Source: Gramella sp. KN1008 (lineage in GTDB: Bacteria > Bacteroidota > Bacteroidia > Flavobacteriales > Flavobacteriaceae). From it: a DNA stretch of 64,000 nt. The notes under the pieces are model-generated. The model was not told the origin of the DNA. It saw only the letters and a program-made list of their open reading frames with translations, and did not search any database. Below, in pieces: positions 35,829 through 44,888 of the stretch (position 1 is its first letter; each line of letters begins with the position of its first letter). Where the stretch lies: positions 470,264 to 534,263 of the forward strand of contig NZ_SJDV01000003.1 of NCBI RefSeq assembly GCF_004332155.1. Direction: 5' to 3'. The translations under genes and the position numbers were made by a program.

Positions 35829-36416
35829 TTAGTGGGTTGGAGTGCTTATCATAATATGGGCCCTGTGTGTACCTGGATCCATTAACCAGGGCATTCCGGG
35901 AGCTTCGGGTTTTGTAGGCAGACCGGTGGATTCGGGAGTGGCGTATGGGATATAGATCACATACCTGAATTTCCCATCCTTAAGCTCTCCGGTCTCTTTA
36001 TCGTAGTGCTCTTCAGATCCTGAAAATACATACAAGGTACTTGGAGAATCGGGCATTTTCAGTTTACCACTTTCCACTTCTTCTTTACGGATCTTTCTTT
36101 TTTCAATTTCAGATTTGCCTTCAGCGGAAAGTTCTCTACCTCTGGCCATGAAAGGCTCGAGCTTCCTTGAATAACAGGCTACCTGTATGCCATCAAAATC
36201 AGGATTATCTGCAATACATATCATATTGTTGCTACCTTCTCTAAGAACCATCATTTTTCCGTTTTCATCATATCCGTACACAGTGGCGTCACTTCGACTT
36301 TCCTCAGGTGCAGCGAGCACTGCCGTTTTTATCTGAATTTCCGGAGGAAGGATATCAGACTGTGAAAAGGCTGTGATGCTCAAGAAAAGAAAACCTGCAA
36401 GAATTATTTGTTTCAT
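35829..36416 (-). CDS. Exported protein of unknown function
   Basis: 195 residues with a signal peptide (LFLSITAFSQ). No family recognised. The mature part has two cysteines (MICIAD, VACYSR), a Lys/Glu-rich helix (SAEGKSEIEKRKIRKEE) and a Pro-rich end with MPWLMDPGTHRAHIM. Flavobacterial genomes have related proteins annotated as hypothetical. No functional hint comes from the neighbours. Confidence 0.75.
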   Translation of the reverse strand: MKQIILAGFLFLSITAFSQSDILPPEIQIKTAVLAAPEESRSDATVYGYDENGKMMVLREGSNNMICIADNPDFDGIQVACYSRKLEPFMARGRELSAEGKSEIEKRKIRKEEVESGKLKMPDSPSTLYVFSGSEEHYDKETGELKDGKFRYVIYIPYATPESTGLPTKPEAPGMPWLMDPGTHRAHIMISTPTH

Positions 36417-36578
36417 ATGTTACTTATTTGAATTATTGCGCTTTTATTTAATTTTAACCGAAGCCAGCTCAAAAAAACTAAGACCGCAGTTTATACCGAA
36501 TTTATCGTTGAACGATTAGATTTGACTTTTAAAGATAGTAATTACCTGGGGAATTCGATTTTAAAGATTGTCAAATCC

Positions 36579-37946
36579 TCAGAGTTCAAAAGAATCATTT
36601 AATGAGGGCACCTTAATATTCCAGGTAAACTCAGATTCAAGTTTCACCCTAAAGGCATCTGCCACCTGTCTTTCACCGTGTATGAGAAAAACCTGTTCCG
36701 GAACATTTTTGATATTGTGGCACCAGTCTATAAGTTCGGCCTGGTCAGCATGAGCCGAAAGACTTTCAATTTTTTCAATATGGGCATTTACAGGATAATA
36801 TTTACCCCGGATCCTGATTTCATGTACACCTTCTTCCAGTTGCCTTCCCCGGGTCCCTTCTGCCTGGTAGCCCGATAAGACAAGTCGGGTTGTAGGAATA
36901 TCTATAAATTGTTTCAAATAGGTAAGTATCCTGCCCCCGGTAAGCATTCCGCTTCCGGCGATCACTATTCTCGGTCTTTGTTCATCAATGATCTCCCAGG
37001 TTCTTTTATACGAGGAGACCAGCTCAAAATGTGTTTTCATGGCCTTAAATTCCTCCGGAGCCACAGCATGTGATTTTGGATATCTGCCAAAAAGTTCTGT
37101 TACATCTATGCCCATTGGGCTGTCAATATAGACAGGCACATGGGGTATCTTATTCTTTTTGAATAATTTCCACAGGATATAACTAAGCAACTGCAGTCTT
37201 TCCACCGCGAAAGAAGCGATGAGCAATATGCTGTTGTCATCTATGATTGCCCTGATATTACGCACCAGTATTTCTTCCACATCTTCTGCTGGATGGAGCT
37301 TGTTTCCATAGGTGCTCTCTAGGAACAGGTAATCGGCCCACTGGGGCTTTTGGGGTGGCGGTAGCAGAAGGTCGTCATTCCTTCCCAGATCTCCTGAAAA
37401 CAAAAGGATCTTGTCATCGACATCCAGTTCCAGGAAACATGCTCCCAGGATATGACCGGCCGGTCTTAACCTGAATTTTACTTTTTCGGATATTTCGATC
37501 CATTCCTCGATATTTACACTTTTGAATAGTTCAATAGCCTTTTCCGCATCCATTTCGGTATAGAGAGGGAGGGCAGGATCGTGTTTCGAGTAATGCTCCC
37601 GGTTTGCTTCCTCTGCTTCCTCTTCCTGTATCTTGGCAGTGTCCATGAGAATGATCTTTGCAATGGACAGAGTTGGGGCAGTACCCAGGATACCACCTTT
37701 AAATCCCTGCTGGATAAGTCTTGGAAGATAACCTGTATGGTCAAGATGACCGTGAGTGAGCAAAACGTAATCCAGCTGGTTAACAGGGATCGGGAGATCT
37801 TCCCAGTTGGTTTGTCTAAGTTCTTTAAGTCCCTGGAAAAGTCCACAATCTACTAAAAGTCTCATATCGTGAGCCTCTATATAGAATTTAGAGCCGGTCA
37901 CCGTGCCCGCTGCTCCCAGGAACTGAACCTTTATTTTAGCTGCCAT
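36579..37946 (-). CDS. Metallo-beta-lactamase/beta-CASP nuclease (predicted RNA exonuclease)
   Basis: 455 residues. Zinc-binding motif 2 is THGHLDHTG (His65, His67, Asp69, His70). The beta-CASP part (about 240-370) includes VYIDSPMGIDVT and GSGMLTGGRILTYLKQF, and VSSLSAHADQAELIDW-like sequence supplies the last histidines (SLSAHADQ; FLIHGE). It belongs to the YSH1/CPSF73-like group of RNA-processing enzymes. Its start overlaps the preceding ATP-cone/Mrr gene by 11 nt, so the two are translationally coupled. Confidence 0.93.
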   Translation of the reverse strand: MAAKIKVQFLGAAGTVTGSKFYIEAHDMRLLVDCGLFQGLKELRQTNWEDLPIPVNQLDYVLLTHGHLDHTGYLPRLIQQGFKGGILGTAPTLSIAKIILMDTAKIQEEEAEEANREHYSKHDPALPLYTEMDAEKAIELFKSVNIEEWIEISEKVKFRLRPAGHILGACFLELDVDDKILLFSGDLGRNDDLLLPPPQKPQWADYLFLESTYGNKLHPAEDVEEILVRNIRAIIDDNSILLIASFAVERLQLLSYILWKLFKKNKIPHVPVYIDSPMGIDVTELFGRYPKSHAVAPEEFKAMKTHFELVSSYKRTWEIIDEQRPRIVIAGSGMLTGGRILTYLKQFIDIPTTRLVLSGYQAEGTRGRQLEEGVHEIRIRGKYYPVNAHIEKIESLSAHADQAELIDWCHNIKNVPEQVFLIHGERQVADAFRVKLESEFTWNIKVPSLNDSFEL

Positions 37947-38781
37947 CCGGATCGTTTTTTGTGCATAATATTTTGAATTCAGACAGTATCCTGGATTTTC
38001 TGGATTTTGATATTCCCAGGTGATCCAGAAGAAATTTATTTCGGATTAATTCGCTGCCCAGGACAATTTCTCTTTTCAGGAGAAATGCCTTTTCTTCTTC
38101 AGATAAAAGGGTGGAAACGGTTACAGGATATAGTCCGGAGCGGTCAATTAGGTGCTTGAGGCTTTCTTTTTCGGGATAATCCCAGCTAAGGAGTTTTATA
38201 CCCACACAGCTCCCGTAATCAACGGCATCCTTACTAAAGCGGGTATTGGTGACCACCCAGCCCTTACTGGATTCAGGTGTATTGTCCTTATTCCTAATAT
38301 CTTTGAACCTGGCATGGATATATAATGGCACCTTTACATCGCAATTGCGACCTTCTTCACTGTGAAACTTACATTCTATCAGATTAATGACCGAATCTTT
38401 TACAGCGACAACATCAATCTCATGTTTTACACATTTTCCTTTAAGGGTTTGGTTTATTGATACCTGATATCCCTCTCCGGCCAGGATCTTGCCAATAAAT
38501 TTTTCAAAGGGAAAACCAGTTGGTCCCAGCTCGTAAATAGCATTCTTTAATTTATATTTTGAAGCATATACAGATTTGATCTCCTTAAGGAGCGCAAATG
38601 CCCGGTTATAGATCTCCCGGGTAGAAATTCCCTGATATAGCTCATCTCTGATTTCATTCAGCACATATTTTACAGTTTCTTTATCGGCACCACTTTTTAA
38701 AAGAGACTTCCTGAGTTTTGTAAGGGAAAACTTAACCTTTTCTCCCGAAGATTTAATGATATCCAGATCTGAGCTCTGCAT
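37936..38781 (-). CDS. ATP-cone domain fused to an Mrr-like restriction endonuclease
   Basis: 281 residues. Residues 6-90 are an ATP-cone (IIKSSGEKVKFSLTKLRKSL...STREIYNRAFALL), a nucleotide-sensing module best known from ribonucleotide reductase and NrdR. Residues about 90-225 are an Mrr-type PD-(D/E)xK nuclease with HEIDVVAV (Asp123) and LIECKFH (Glu136, Lys138). A helical tail follows. The fusion suggests a nuclease gated by ATP/dATP. It overlaps the downstream beta-CASP nuclease by 11 nt, so the products may act together on nucleic acid (inference). Confidence 0.85.
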   Translation of the reverse strand: MQSSDLDIIKSSGEKVKFSLTKLRKSLLKSGADKETVKYVLNEIRDELYQGISTREIYNRAFALLKEIKSVYASKYKLKNAIYELGPTGFPFEKFIGKILAGEGYQVSINQTLKGKCVKHEIDVVAVKDSVINLIECKFHSEEGRNCDVKVPLYIHARFKDIRNKDNTPESSKGWVVTNTRFSKDAVDYGSCVGIKLLSWDYPEKESLKHLIDRSGLYPVTVSTLLSEEEKAFLLKREIVLGSELIRNKFLLDHLGISKSRKSRILSEFKILCTKNDPDGS

Positions 38782-38947
38782 GAATGAAAAATAAGTCTGA
38801 TTGAGTTACAAAAGAGAGTTGATATAGGATATGATAAGGATCAGATTAATTTACACATTTTCTTTTTGAGAATTAGGCAAATAGACAGGATAAATTCGGG
38901 GGGAGCCAGTAGCGGAAGGGCTTTAATATATCCTGCTTTATAAGGCA

Positions 38948-39388
38948 TTATTCTGAAGAAATTCGCTTTTGCTTTTTATGCCTTATGGCCTGGGTGATCG
39001 TTCTGAAAATCTGTTTTTTCATATTCTGATATTTACTATCAAATTCATGCACTTTAATCATGATCTTCCTGTGCTGATGTTTATAGTCCCATTCCTTTTC
39101 ATTTTTGTTTGGTTTGTCAAAAAGGATCTTTACTCCATTCTTGTGTATCCTTACCTTATTTAACAGATCGGAAACCTCAATTTTAAGGTCCACTATTTTT
39201 TCCTTTAAGCTTTCAGCTTCTGGCACCATATGGGATTCTACTATAGGAAATACATTTTCATTCAGCAGACTATTGAGAAAGTCAAGCTCTTTTAAGATAA
39301 AGTTCAATCTGGAATACCACATTACAGAGTTCTTATGGATAAGATCAGGCCTTTCCCATCCATAATTATTGGAAATTTTAGTTTTCAC
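38948..39388 (-). CDS. Hypothetical helical protein
   Basis: 146 residues, no signal peptide or membrane segment. It is predicted to be largely helical with coiled-coil character (LNFILKELDFLNSLLNEN; EAESLKEKIVDLKIEVSDLL) and a very basic C-terminus (QAIRHKKQKR). The family is not recognised. It lies 166 nt upstream of the ATP-cone nuclease on the same strand. Confidence 0.7.
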   Translation of the reverse strand: MKTKISNNYGWERPDLIHKNSVMWYSRLNFILKELDFLNSLLNENVFPIVESHMVPEAESLKEKIVDLKIEVSDLLNKVRIHKNGVKILFDKPNKNEKEWDYKHQHRKIMIKVHEFDSKYQNMKKQIFRTITQAIRHKKQKRISSE

Positions 39389-39632
39389 GGCACATGATTT
39401 ATTGTATTGAAAAATAACTACAGCGGAAATGCCCGGAAGGCGGCATATTTTGTAATCCGGTAACAGAAAAATCTAAAAATTCTGAACCAGCAGGGTCTTA
39501 TTTAACCAGTGTCAAGCGTCTGGATTAGAGCTTTTTAATTTAAGGAATTAGCGTGAGAAAATGAATGATTTTACTCAAATAAAATTGAGAATTTAACGGG
39601 TTTGGTTTTTATAATACCGGATGTAGATTTTT

Positions 39633-41270
39633 CTATTTTGAAGTGGTTTTGTTTTGCTCTACATAGTTTTTAGCTTCTTTATATATCGGAATGCCCTCGT
39701 CTGCAGTATTCCATATTTCTAAAAAATCCTGATAATATCTTACAGCTTCATCTTTTCTTCCTAAGGCATCAGAGCTTCGTGCGAGGCCTATAAGAAAATT
39801 CACTCGTTTCGGAAAAAAATCGTTTAGCTCAGCATAGATATCATAAGCCTCTTTTATTTTACCCCCTTCATAAAGAAACCTCGCATACTCCGTAAACTTG
39901 GAGTTTTTTTGAGGATCAGATTTATCTTTTTCATCCGCATATTCCATTGCTTTTTCTGCCATTTCCAAAGCTTTCTCACTTTCTCCTATTGTAAGGTAAT
40001 ATTCCGCTTTTATATTACTAAGTGCATTATCGAAAGAAGCCCGGTATTGCTGCATATTTGGTGGCAACTCAAACTTATTCAATCTAGCAATAATAGTATC
40101 CATAATTTCCTTCTGGCCATGTCTTGCGGCTCTATATGCCGGATTAAAAAGTTCTGGAGAAGTAGGCATTTCATCGATCTCTTTCATGGTTACAGGCTCT
40201 GTTTTTACTTCCATACCGGCCCATTCCATTGCACCTAATTCGGCATTCTCATAACTTTTAAGCATCATTGGTAACATTCCCAGATTCAGGTTTTCCTGCT
40301 TGGCTTCAGCGATAACATTTTTTAAACTATCCTTATATTTTGCGGCGTGTTTAAAATGTCCAATCTCAAGTTCCGTTTCATGAAGCCAGTCAAGAGCATG
40401 GAAATCCCTTGAGGTAACAGGCCTCTTCGTCCGTTTTTGCCATTTTACCGACGCATTATAGGAATCGATATTGGAGGCTATTACTTTATCCCATTGCCCC
40501 ATATGCTTGAATATATGGCTCGGCATATGCAGGGCATGTGATGCTGAAGGAGCTAGGTCGGCATAGATCCTGGCCTGGCGTAAACCCATTTCACCAAACA
40601 TGGGAGTATCATATACATGGATCAGATAATGCAAAACGCCGGGGTGATCCTTTTTTCGTTCATAGATATTTTCAAGAGGAGCTGCAATCTCGACTACATG
40701 GAAGGGGTTTTGATCGTCAAAATCCGGTAAACACATTCTGGCCAGAGCTGTAAATATAACAGCTTCGTCATCTTCCGGATATTTCTCAACCAGTAGATTC
40801 ATGGCTTCGAGGTAAGGCTCCCGATGAGCTTCTAAATTATCGCCGCCTCTAAAAAGTAACCTAACAGCATCTACGTACATTTTTTCCCGGTCTGTCCATT
40901 TTAATCCCGTATTAGACCTGATACTATCCACTTTTTTCAGAACCTTTTTTCCTGCCAGGGAATCAATGGTTTCCCCGGGCCCCCAGAAGGGGCCTGCGTA
41001 TGTCATCGCCTCACCCCAATAGGCCATCGCAAACTGGGGATCAATTCTTTGAGCCTTATTAAAATGATCCCTTGCTTCTTCATACCAGAAACTATGAAGT
41101 GCGAGGACTCCTGTTTCAAATGATTTTTGAGCTTCCCCGTTTCCTGAAGTAGGGAAATCAATTTTACCTAAAATCGTATTAGTGCTTTGAGCACTAAGCT
41201 GAAATGAGGAAATAGAAATTAAAAAGAGAATGGAATAGAGTAGAGCGTTAATGGAATAATAAGTTTTCAT
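39633..41270 (-). CDS. Exported TPR-repeat protein
   Basis: 545 residues with a signal peptide (SISSFQLSAQ). The mature protein carries several tetratricopeptide-like repeats (FETGVLALHSFWYEEARDHF; AKYKDSLKNVIAEA; FARFLYEGGKIKEAYDIYAEL; ARSSDALGRKDEAVRYYQDF). It resembles the large group of secreted flavobacterial TPR proteins, with MAYWGEAMTYAGPFWG as a characteristic block. It likely scaffolds envelope proteins. A 15-bp palindrome (41322-41336) lies 52 nt upstream. Confidence 0.85.
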   Translation of the reverse strand: MKTYYSINALLYSILFLISISSFQLSAQSTNTILGKIDFPTSGNGEAQKSFETGVLALHSFWYEEARDHFNKAQRIDPQFAMAYWGEAMTYAGPFWGPGETIDSLAGKKVLKKVDSIRSNTGLKWTDREKMYVDAVRLLFRGGDNLEAHREPYLEAMNLLVEKYPEDDEAVIFTALARMCLPDFDDQNPFHVVEIAAPLENIYERKKDHPGVLHYLIHVYDTPMFGEMGLRQARIYADLAPSASHALHMPSHIFKHMGQWDKVIASNIDSYNASVKWQKRTKRPVTSRDFHALDWLHETELEIGHFKHAAKYKDSLKNVIAEAKQENLNLGMLPMMLKSYENAELGAMEWAGMEVKTEPVTMKEIDEMPTSPELFNPAYRAARHGQKEIMDTIIARLNKFELPPNMQQYRASFDNALSNIKAEYYLTIGESEKALEMAEKAMEYADEKDKSDPQKNSKFTEYARFLYEGGKIKEAYDIYAELNDFFPKRVNFLIGLARSSDALGRKDEAVRYYQDFLEIWNTADEGIPIYKEAKNYVEQNKTTSK

Positions 41271-41321
41271 AATTCAGTTTTTAGATATATGGCATAGAAA
41301 AAACACTTGTAAGTCATAAAA

Positions 41322-41336
41322 ACCTGTAGTACAGGT
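41322..41336. promoter_or_regulatory. 15-bp palindrome ACCTGTA-G-TACAGGT
   Basis: Perfect 7-1-7 inverted repeat between the TPR-protein gene (start at 41270) and the YheO-PAS gene (start at 41484). Operator-like; the regulator is unknown. Confidence 0.35.
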
Positions 41337-41483
41337 ATTTAAATATAGTAATATAAAGGCTTTATTAATTGTTCAAATCTTAAAAAGGGGAAAAATCCCT
41401 TATTACCCGGGTTTCCATGGCATCAGGGTTTTTTCGTATTTTTATTCAAATACCCTGGACATCCTACTCTAAAATTTAAGCTC

Positions 41484-42323
41484 ATGATAGATTCTCCATG
41501 GTTAGTAAATATCCTGTCCGGATTGATAGTTTCAGTAATTCTGTTTGCATTTGGTTTCTTACTTGGAAAGAAAAGGGAAAAAGACAGGTTGAAAGGGAGG
41601 AACATTGAGGAGTATGATTTTTATCCCTTTGAACTGGATGAAGAGAAAAGACTGTATTTTGATTTAAAGGATTTCAGGCTTGGGATCTATTACTTTCTTA
41701 AGAACAGGGATTATATTGCAGCCAGGCAGCTCATCCTTCTGGGAGAACAGAATGAAGCAAGACATAAGCTAGAACATGATGATCTCAGGCAATACTTAAA
41801 ACTATACAAAAAGTATGACGGTGATTCCATCTTTAATAACAACATGGAGTTCCTTGAAAATTATAAAAGGATCGTTCGGTTAATTGGGGACTCTTTTCCC
41901 GATATTGGAATCGAGATCCTGTTGCATGACCTTTCCAATCCTGCTAAATCCCTTTGTATTATTGAGAATAATATTACAGGAAGAAGATTAGAATCGGGAG
42001 CTACCAATCTTGTAATTGATCTAAAGACCAGAAAACTGCAGGATACCGATAAGCTTAATTATGAACTTAATATAGGAGCCAGAAAATTTAAGTGTACTAC
42101 TATTCCTATTTTCAGAAAGGAATATGGTCTGGTTGGAGCTATCTGTATTAATATAGATGTTAATTATTTGAAAGAAAAAGTGCTTTCAGATATTAAGTAT
42201 GTTGAGGAATTCTTTAATTCCTTCTGTAAAACAGATATGGTTTTAAATGAGAATATCCTTAGCCGGGAGGAATATAAACTAGCTTTGAATGGCAAGAGAC
42301 ACTGGCAGGATAGAAACTATTAG
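41484..42323 (+). CDS. Membrane-anchored protein with YheO-like PAS domain
   Basis: 279 residues. One N-terminal transmembrane helix (WLVNILSGLIVSVILFAFGFLLG) is followed by a charged helical linker. Residues about 125-225 then match the YheO-like PAS domain (YKRIVRLIGDSFPDIGIEILLHDL; ENNITGRRLESGATNL; YGLVGAICINIDV). YheO proteins usually carry a helix-turn-helix after this domain; here there is only a short tail and no HTH. It may be a membrane-bound sensor without direct DNA binding. It overlaps the convergent gene at 42320 by 4 nt. Confidence 0.8.
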   Translation: MIDSPWLVNILSGLIVSVILFAFGFLLGKKREKDRLKGRNIEEYDFYPFELDEEKRLYFDLKDFRLGIYYFLKNRDYIAARQLILLGEQNEARHKLEHDDLRQYLKLYKKYDGDSIFNNNMEFLENYKRIVRLIGDSFPDIGIEILLHDLSNPAKSLCIIENNITGRRLESGATNLVIDLKTRKLQDTDKLNYELNIGARKFKCTTIPIFRKEYGLVGAICINIDVNYLKEKVLSDIKYVEEFFNSFCKTDMVLNENILSREEYKLALNGKRHWQDRNY

Positions 42324-42709
42324 GCAGGTTTTCCAAACAGTCGCTTAACATTAGGTTTATTTAGTTCTATAATAGTGAAAATACCCAGTAAAATCCCCAG
42401 GATTCCGGTAAGGCAATTAAGAATGGCAATTACAAAGATAAAATCGTACTTACGCCTTTCACCCAGATATTTCCCGGCCAGGATGGTAAGTATACCCAGG
42501 CCTATAAGAAACAGAAAGATCACACTTCCTATTGTGACAAATATAAGTCCGGTTAAACCAAAATTATCGAAATCTTCAAATTCATTATTAAAGATGAATA
42601 ATCCCATGAAGACATAGAGCAGAGGAAATAAAGAAATGAGTAGAGTAAAAATTCCTTTTATAAGAAATAAAACCCGAAAAACGTTTAGGTTGTGATTCTC
42701 GCCAGTCAT
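42320..42709 (-). CDS. Small four-helix membrane protein, unknown function
   Basis: 129 residues. Four hydrophobic segments are visible (VLFLIKGIFTLLISLFPLLY; LTGLIFVTIGSVIFLFLIGL; LGILTILAGKYLG to YDFIFVIAIL; CLTGILGILLGIFTIIEL). The family is not recognised with certainty. The stop codon overlaps that of the PAS gene. Confidence 0.75.
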   Translation of the reverse strand: MTGENHNLNVFRVLFLIKGIFTLLISLFPLLYVFMGLFIFNNEFEDFDNFGLTGLIFVTIGSVIFLFLIGLGILTILAGKYLGERRKYDFIFVIAILNCLTGILGILLGIFTIIELNKPNVKRLFGKPA

Positions 42710-42778
42710 CCTGTATGATTATAATATGTTAGTGAACAATGATCTTAGGATTACTGAAGATAGTTAATTTTACCCAAT

Positions 42779-43357
42779 CTATATAGACTGGTTCTGTTTA
42801 GCCTTTCGCATTCGTTTTGGACCATACCACAGCCAGAAGCCGGTTGTTGTAAATATTAGCAGTGCAATTCCCATGATACTGGTGTATACAAGCTTTAGAA
42901 TACCAGAGGTGCCCAGATAGGTGTCCAGTATTGAGCCATCGTGAATGTTCTCAATTAGATCTGAATGTCTTTTTCCAATGTTAAGAACTTCACCAGTAGC
43001 ACCATCTAATTGAATCCCGTAATAATGATCTTCAAAAATAAACTTCACCATGCCTTTCTCTTTTCGCACATCTATCCGGTCAATTTTTGTTGAAAGGGCA
43101 GGAGAAATAGAATCATGCAGAATAAAAACAGCCTTACGATGAAGACTATCAAGAGGCAGCCATTCTCTCAATTGGGTTGAGGTGCCTTCATAGGAGGGTG
43201 GCAGGATCACACCTTTGCTATCTTTCTTCCAGCCTAAAAGAAGCCCGGAAACAGATATGAAAAAGAAAAAAATAAAGAGTAGGGCACCTGTATACCGGTG
43301 CACTTTTCTAAAGATTCGCAGGATCCTGGCCTGCTGTTTACGTTTCTTATGATCCAT
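42779..43357 (-). CDS. PepSY-associated transmembrane protein
   Basis: 192 residues. An N-terminal helix (RKVHRYTGALLFIFFFFISVSGLLLGWKKD), a central extracytoplasmic region with a PepSY-like segment (DHYYGIQLDGATGEVLNIGKRHSDLIENIHDGS) and a C-terminal helix (LVYTSIMGIALLIFTTTGFWLWYGPKR) match the PepSY_TM family. Members occur with ferric-siderophore and other envelope redox systems, but no such gene is nearby. Confidence 0.88.
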   Translation of the reverse strand: MDHKKRKQQARILRIFRKVHRYTGALLFIFFFFISVSGLLLGWKKDSKGVILPPSYEGTSTQLREWLPLDSLHRKAVFILHDSISPALSTKIDRIDVRKEKGMVKFIFEDHYYGIQLDGATGEVLNIGKRHSDLIENIHDGSILDTYLGTSGILKLVYTSIMGIALLIFTTTGFWLWYGPKRMRKAKQNQSI

Positions 43358-43446
43358 TTAGATGTAAACCTGATTTTGGCGCGGCAAAATACTAAATTTC
43401 CATCAGGCTTTTGCTGACTTTGGTAGTGAAATTCTGGAAAAGCATA

Positions 43447-43986
43447 CTATTTCGAGTTTGATATTTCAAGAAGTTTGTGGAGGGTTTTCCAGTTACGGGT
43501 AGAAGCTGGAACCTTTAGTTTATTTTCAAAAAAATTATTGGATAACTTCGAATCGCTGTAACGTGAAGCATATCTTACATAAATATGATCGTCCACTATC
43601 CTGAAGCTATCATCCGAATCTGTTTTTTCAATTAAAGAAACATGCTCAGCTGCCGGCTTATCTTTTAGAAATACAAGATAATGTTTCTTAATATTCTCAA
43701 TTGGCTGAAATGGATTTTCTGTGATGATCTTCTTTAATTGATCTGATGTTCTTACTATCACACTTACCTGGAAGTCATATTTGGATGCCATAGCATCTTC
43801 AATCTGCCTCTCAATGCTGGAATTAGACAGTTTCTTTTCCGCATCAAATATGATATTTCCGCTTTGAATATATGTCTGTACATTCTTAAACTCCAGTTTT
43901 TCAAAAACTTCTTTTAGATCCTTCATAAGGACCTTTCTTTTCCCGCCAACATTTATTCCTCTAAGGATGGCTATATGGGTTCGCAT
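43447..43986 (-). CDS. DUF1697 family protein
   Basis: 179 residues from the ATG at 43986, where the conserved MRTHIAILRGINVGGKRKVLMKDL begins; an upstream ATG at 44028 would add 14 residues that do not look like the family. The VQTYIQSGNIIFDAE and YVRYASRYSDSKLSNNFFE blocks are typical DUF1697. The function is unknown. It is a single cytoplasmic gene. Confidence 0.92.
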   Translation of the reverse strand: MRTHIAILRGINVGGKRKVLMKDLKEVFEKLEFKNVQTYIQSGNIIFDAEKKLSNSSIERQIEDAMASKYDFQVSVIVRTSDQLKKIITENPFQPIENIKKHYLVFLKDKPAAEHVSLIEKTDSDDSFRIVDDHIYVRYASRYSDSKLSNNFFENKLKVPASTRNWKTLHKLLEISNSK

Positions 43987-44183
43987 GCTTCTTTTATTTA
44001 TAATTAACTTATGGCTGGAGAGCCACAATTAGATGTTGATACATGGAATAAAAGTAAGTAAATATCCTTGAAAGTACTTCTGGTTTATAAAAATATAGTT
44101 TAAATTAGAATACTGGTTATCAATGTGTTAAACCGGGATGTAAGGATGTTGATCATCAGCTAACTATAATATAACTTTTAGGG

Positions 44184-44744
44184 ATGCAAAATGTAATGAA
44201 TGAAAGAAACGGCATTAATGTGGAACAGTTGATGGGAACGATTGATGCGGTTAAAAAGGAACCTGAAATTGCCAATTTTGAGTTTAGAGCAACAACCGAC
44301 TGGTTAGGAGGGGGACATGTGCGTACCAGTATTCAGAACTTTTATGGTGCGAAACAGGAAGATACTTCAAGAGCTACTCCAATTATAATGGAGGGAGACG
44401 AGCCCCCGGTATTGCTTGGTGAAAACCACGGGGCCAATGCGGTGGAAGCAATTCTGCATGCCCTGGCGTCCTGTCTTACGGTCGGTTTTATATATAATGC
44501 CGCCGCCAGAGAGATCAATGTGGAATCTCTTTCATTTGATATGAAGGGGAATATTGATCTGCATGCTTTCCTGGGTCTATCAGATAAAAAAAGGCCAGGC
44601 TATGAAAATATCAATGTGAAATATAAAGTTAAGGCTGATGCCCCACGCGAAAAACTTGTTGAACTCTGTGATTATGTGCAGAAGACTTCGCCAGTACTGG
44701 ATATGTTAAGAAATCCGGTGAAAGTGAATATCCAAATGGCATAA
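44184..44744 (+). CDS. OsmC-family protein (paralog of 62926-63492)
   Basis: 186 residues. The OsmC fold is clear (LLGENHGANAVEAILHALASCLTVGFIYNAAARE) and keeps the first Cys (ALASC). The second cysteine, usually in CPV, is replaced in KTSPVLDML, so normal two-Cys peroxidase chemistry is doubtful. It lies 144 nt upstream of the ferredoxin-cyclase-globin gene in the same direction, suggesting a redox or nitrosative stress link (inference). A second copy with the same substitution lies at 62926. Confidence 0.9.
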   Translation: MQNVMNERNGINVEQLMGTIDAVKKEPEIANFEFRATTDWLGGGHVRTSIQNFYGAKQEDTSRATPIIMEGDEPPVLLGENHGANAVEAILHALASCLTVGFIYNAAAREINVESLSFDMKGNIDLHAFLGLSDKKRPGYENINVKYKVKADAPREKLVELCDYVQKTSPVLDMLRNPVKVNIQMA

Positions 44745-44888
44745 TTACAACACATCCCGGTAATTTAAGAATCCCGCGGTTTTAAACTAACAGGAATTCC
44801 TCCCCATCATCTTTCAAACCTTCCTGGCACAGGCTATGTCAGTGAGTCGCAAGGCTCATAACTGTAGACTTTTTTAAAAGAAAATGAT

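Noticed and set aside
44826..44839. Sigma-54 promoter (TGGCAC) before the ferredoxin-cyclase-globin gene
   Set aside because: The -12 position has GT instead of the nearly invariant GC, unlike the good site at 62873.
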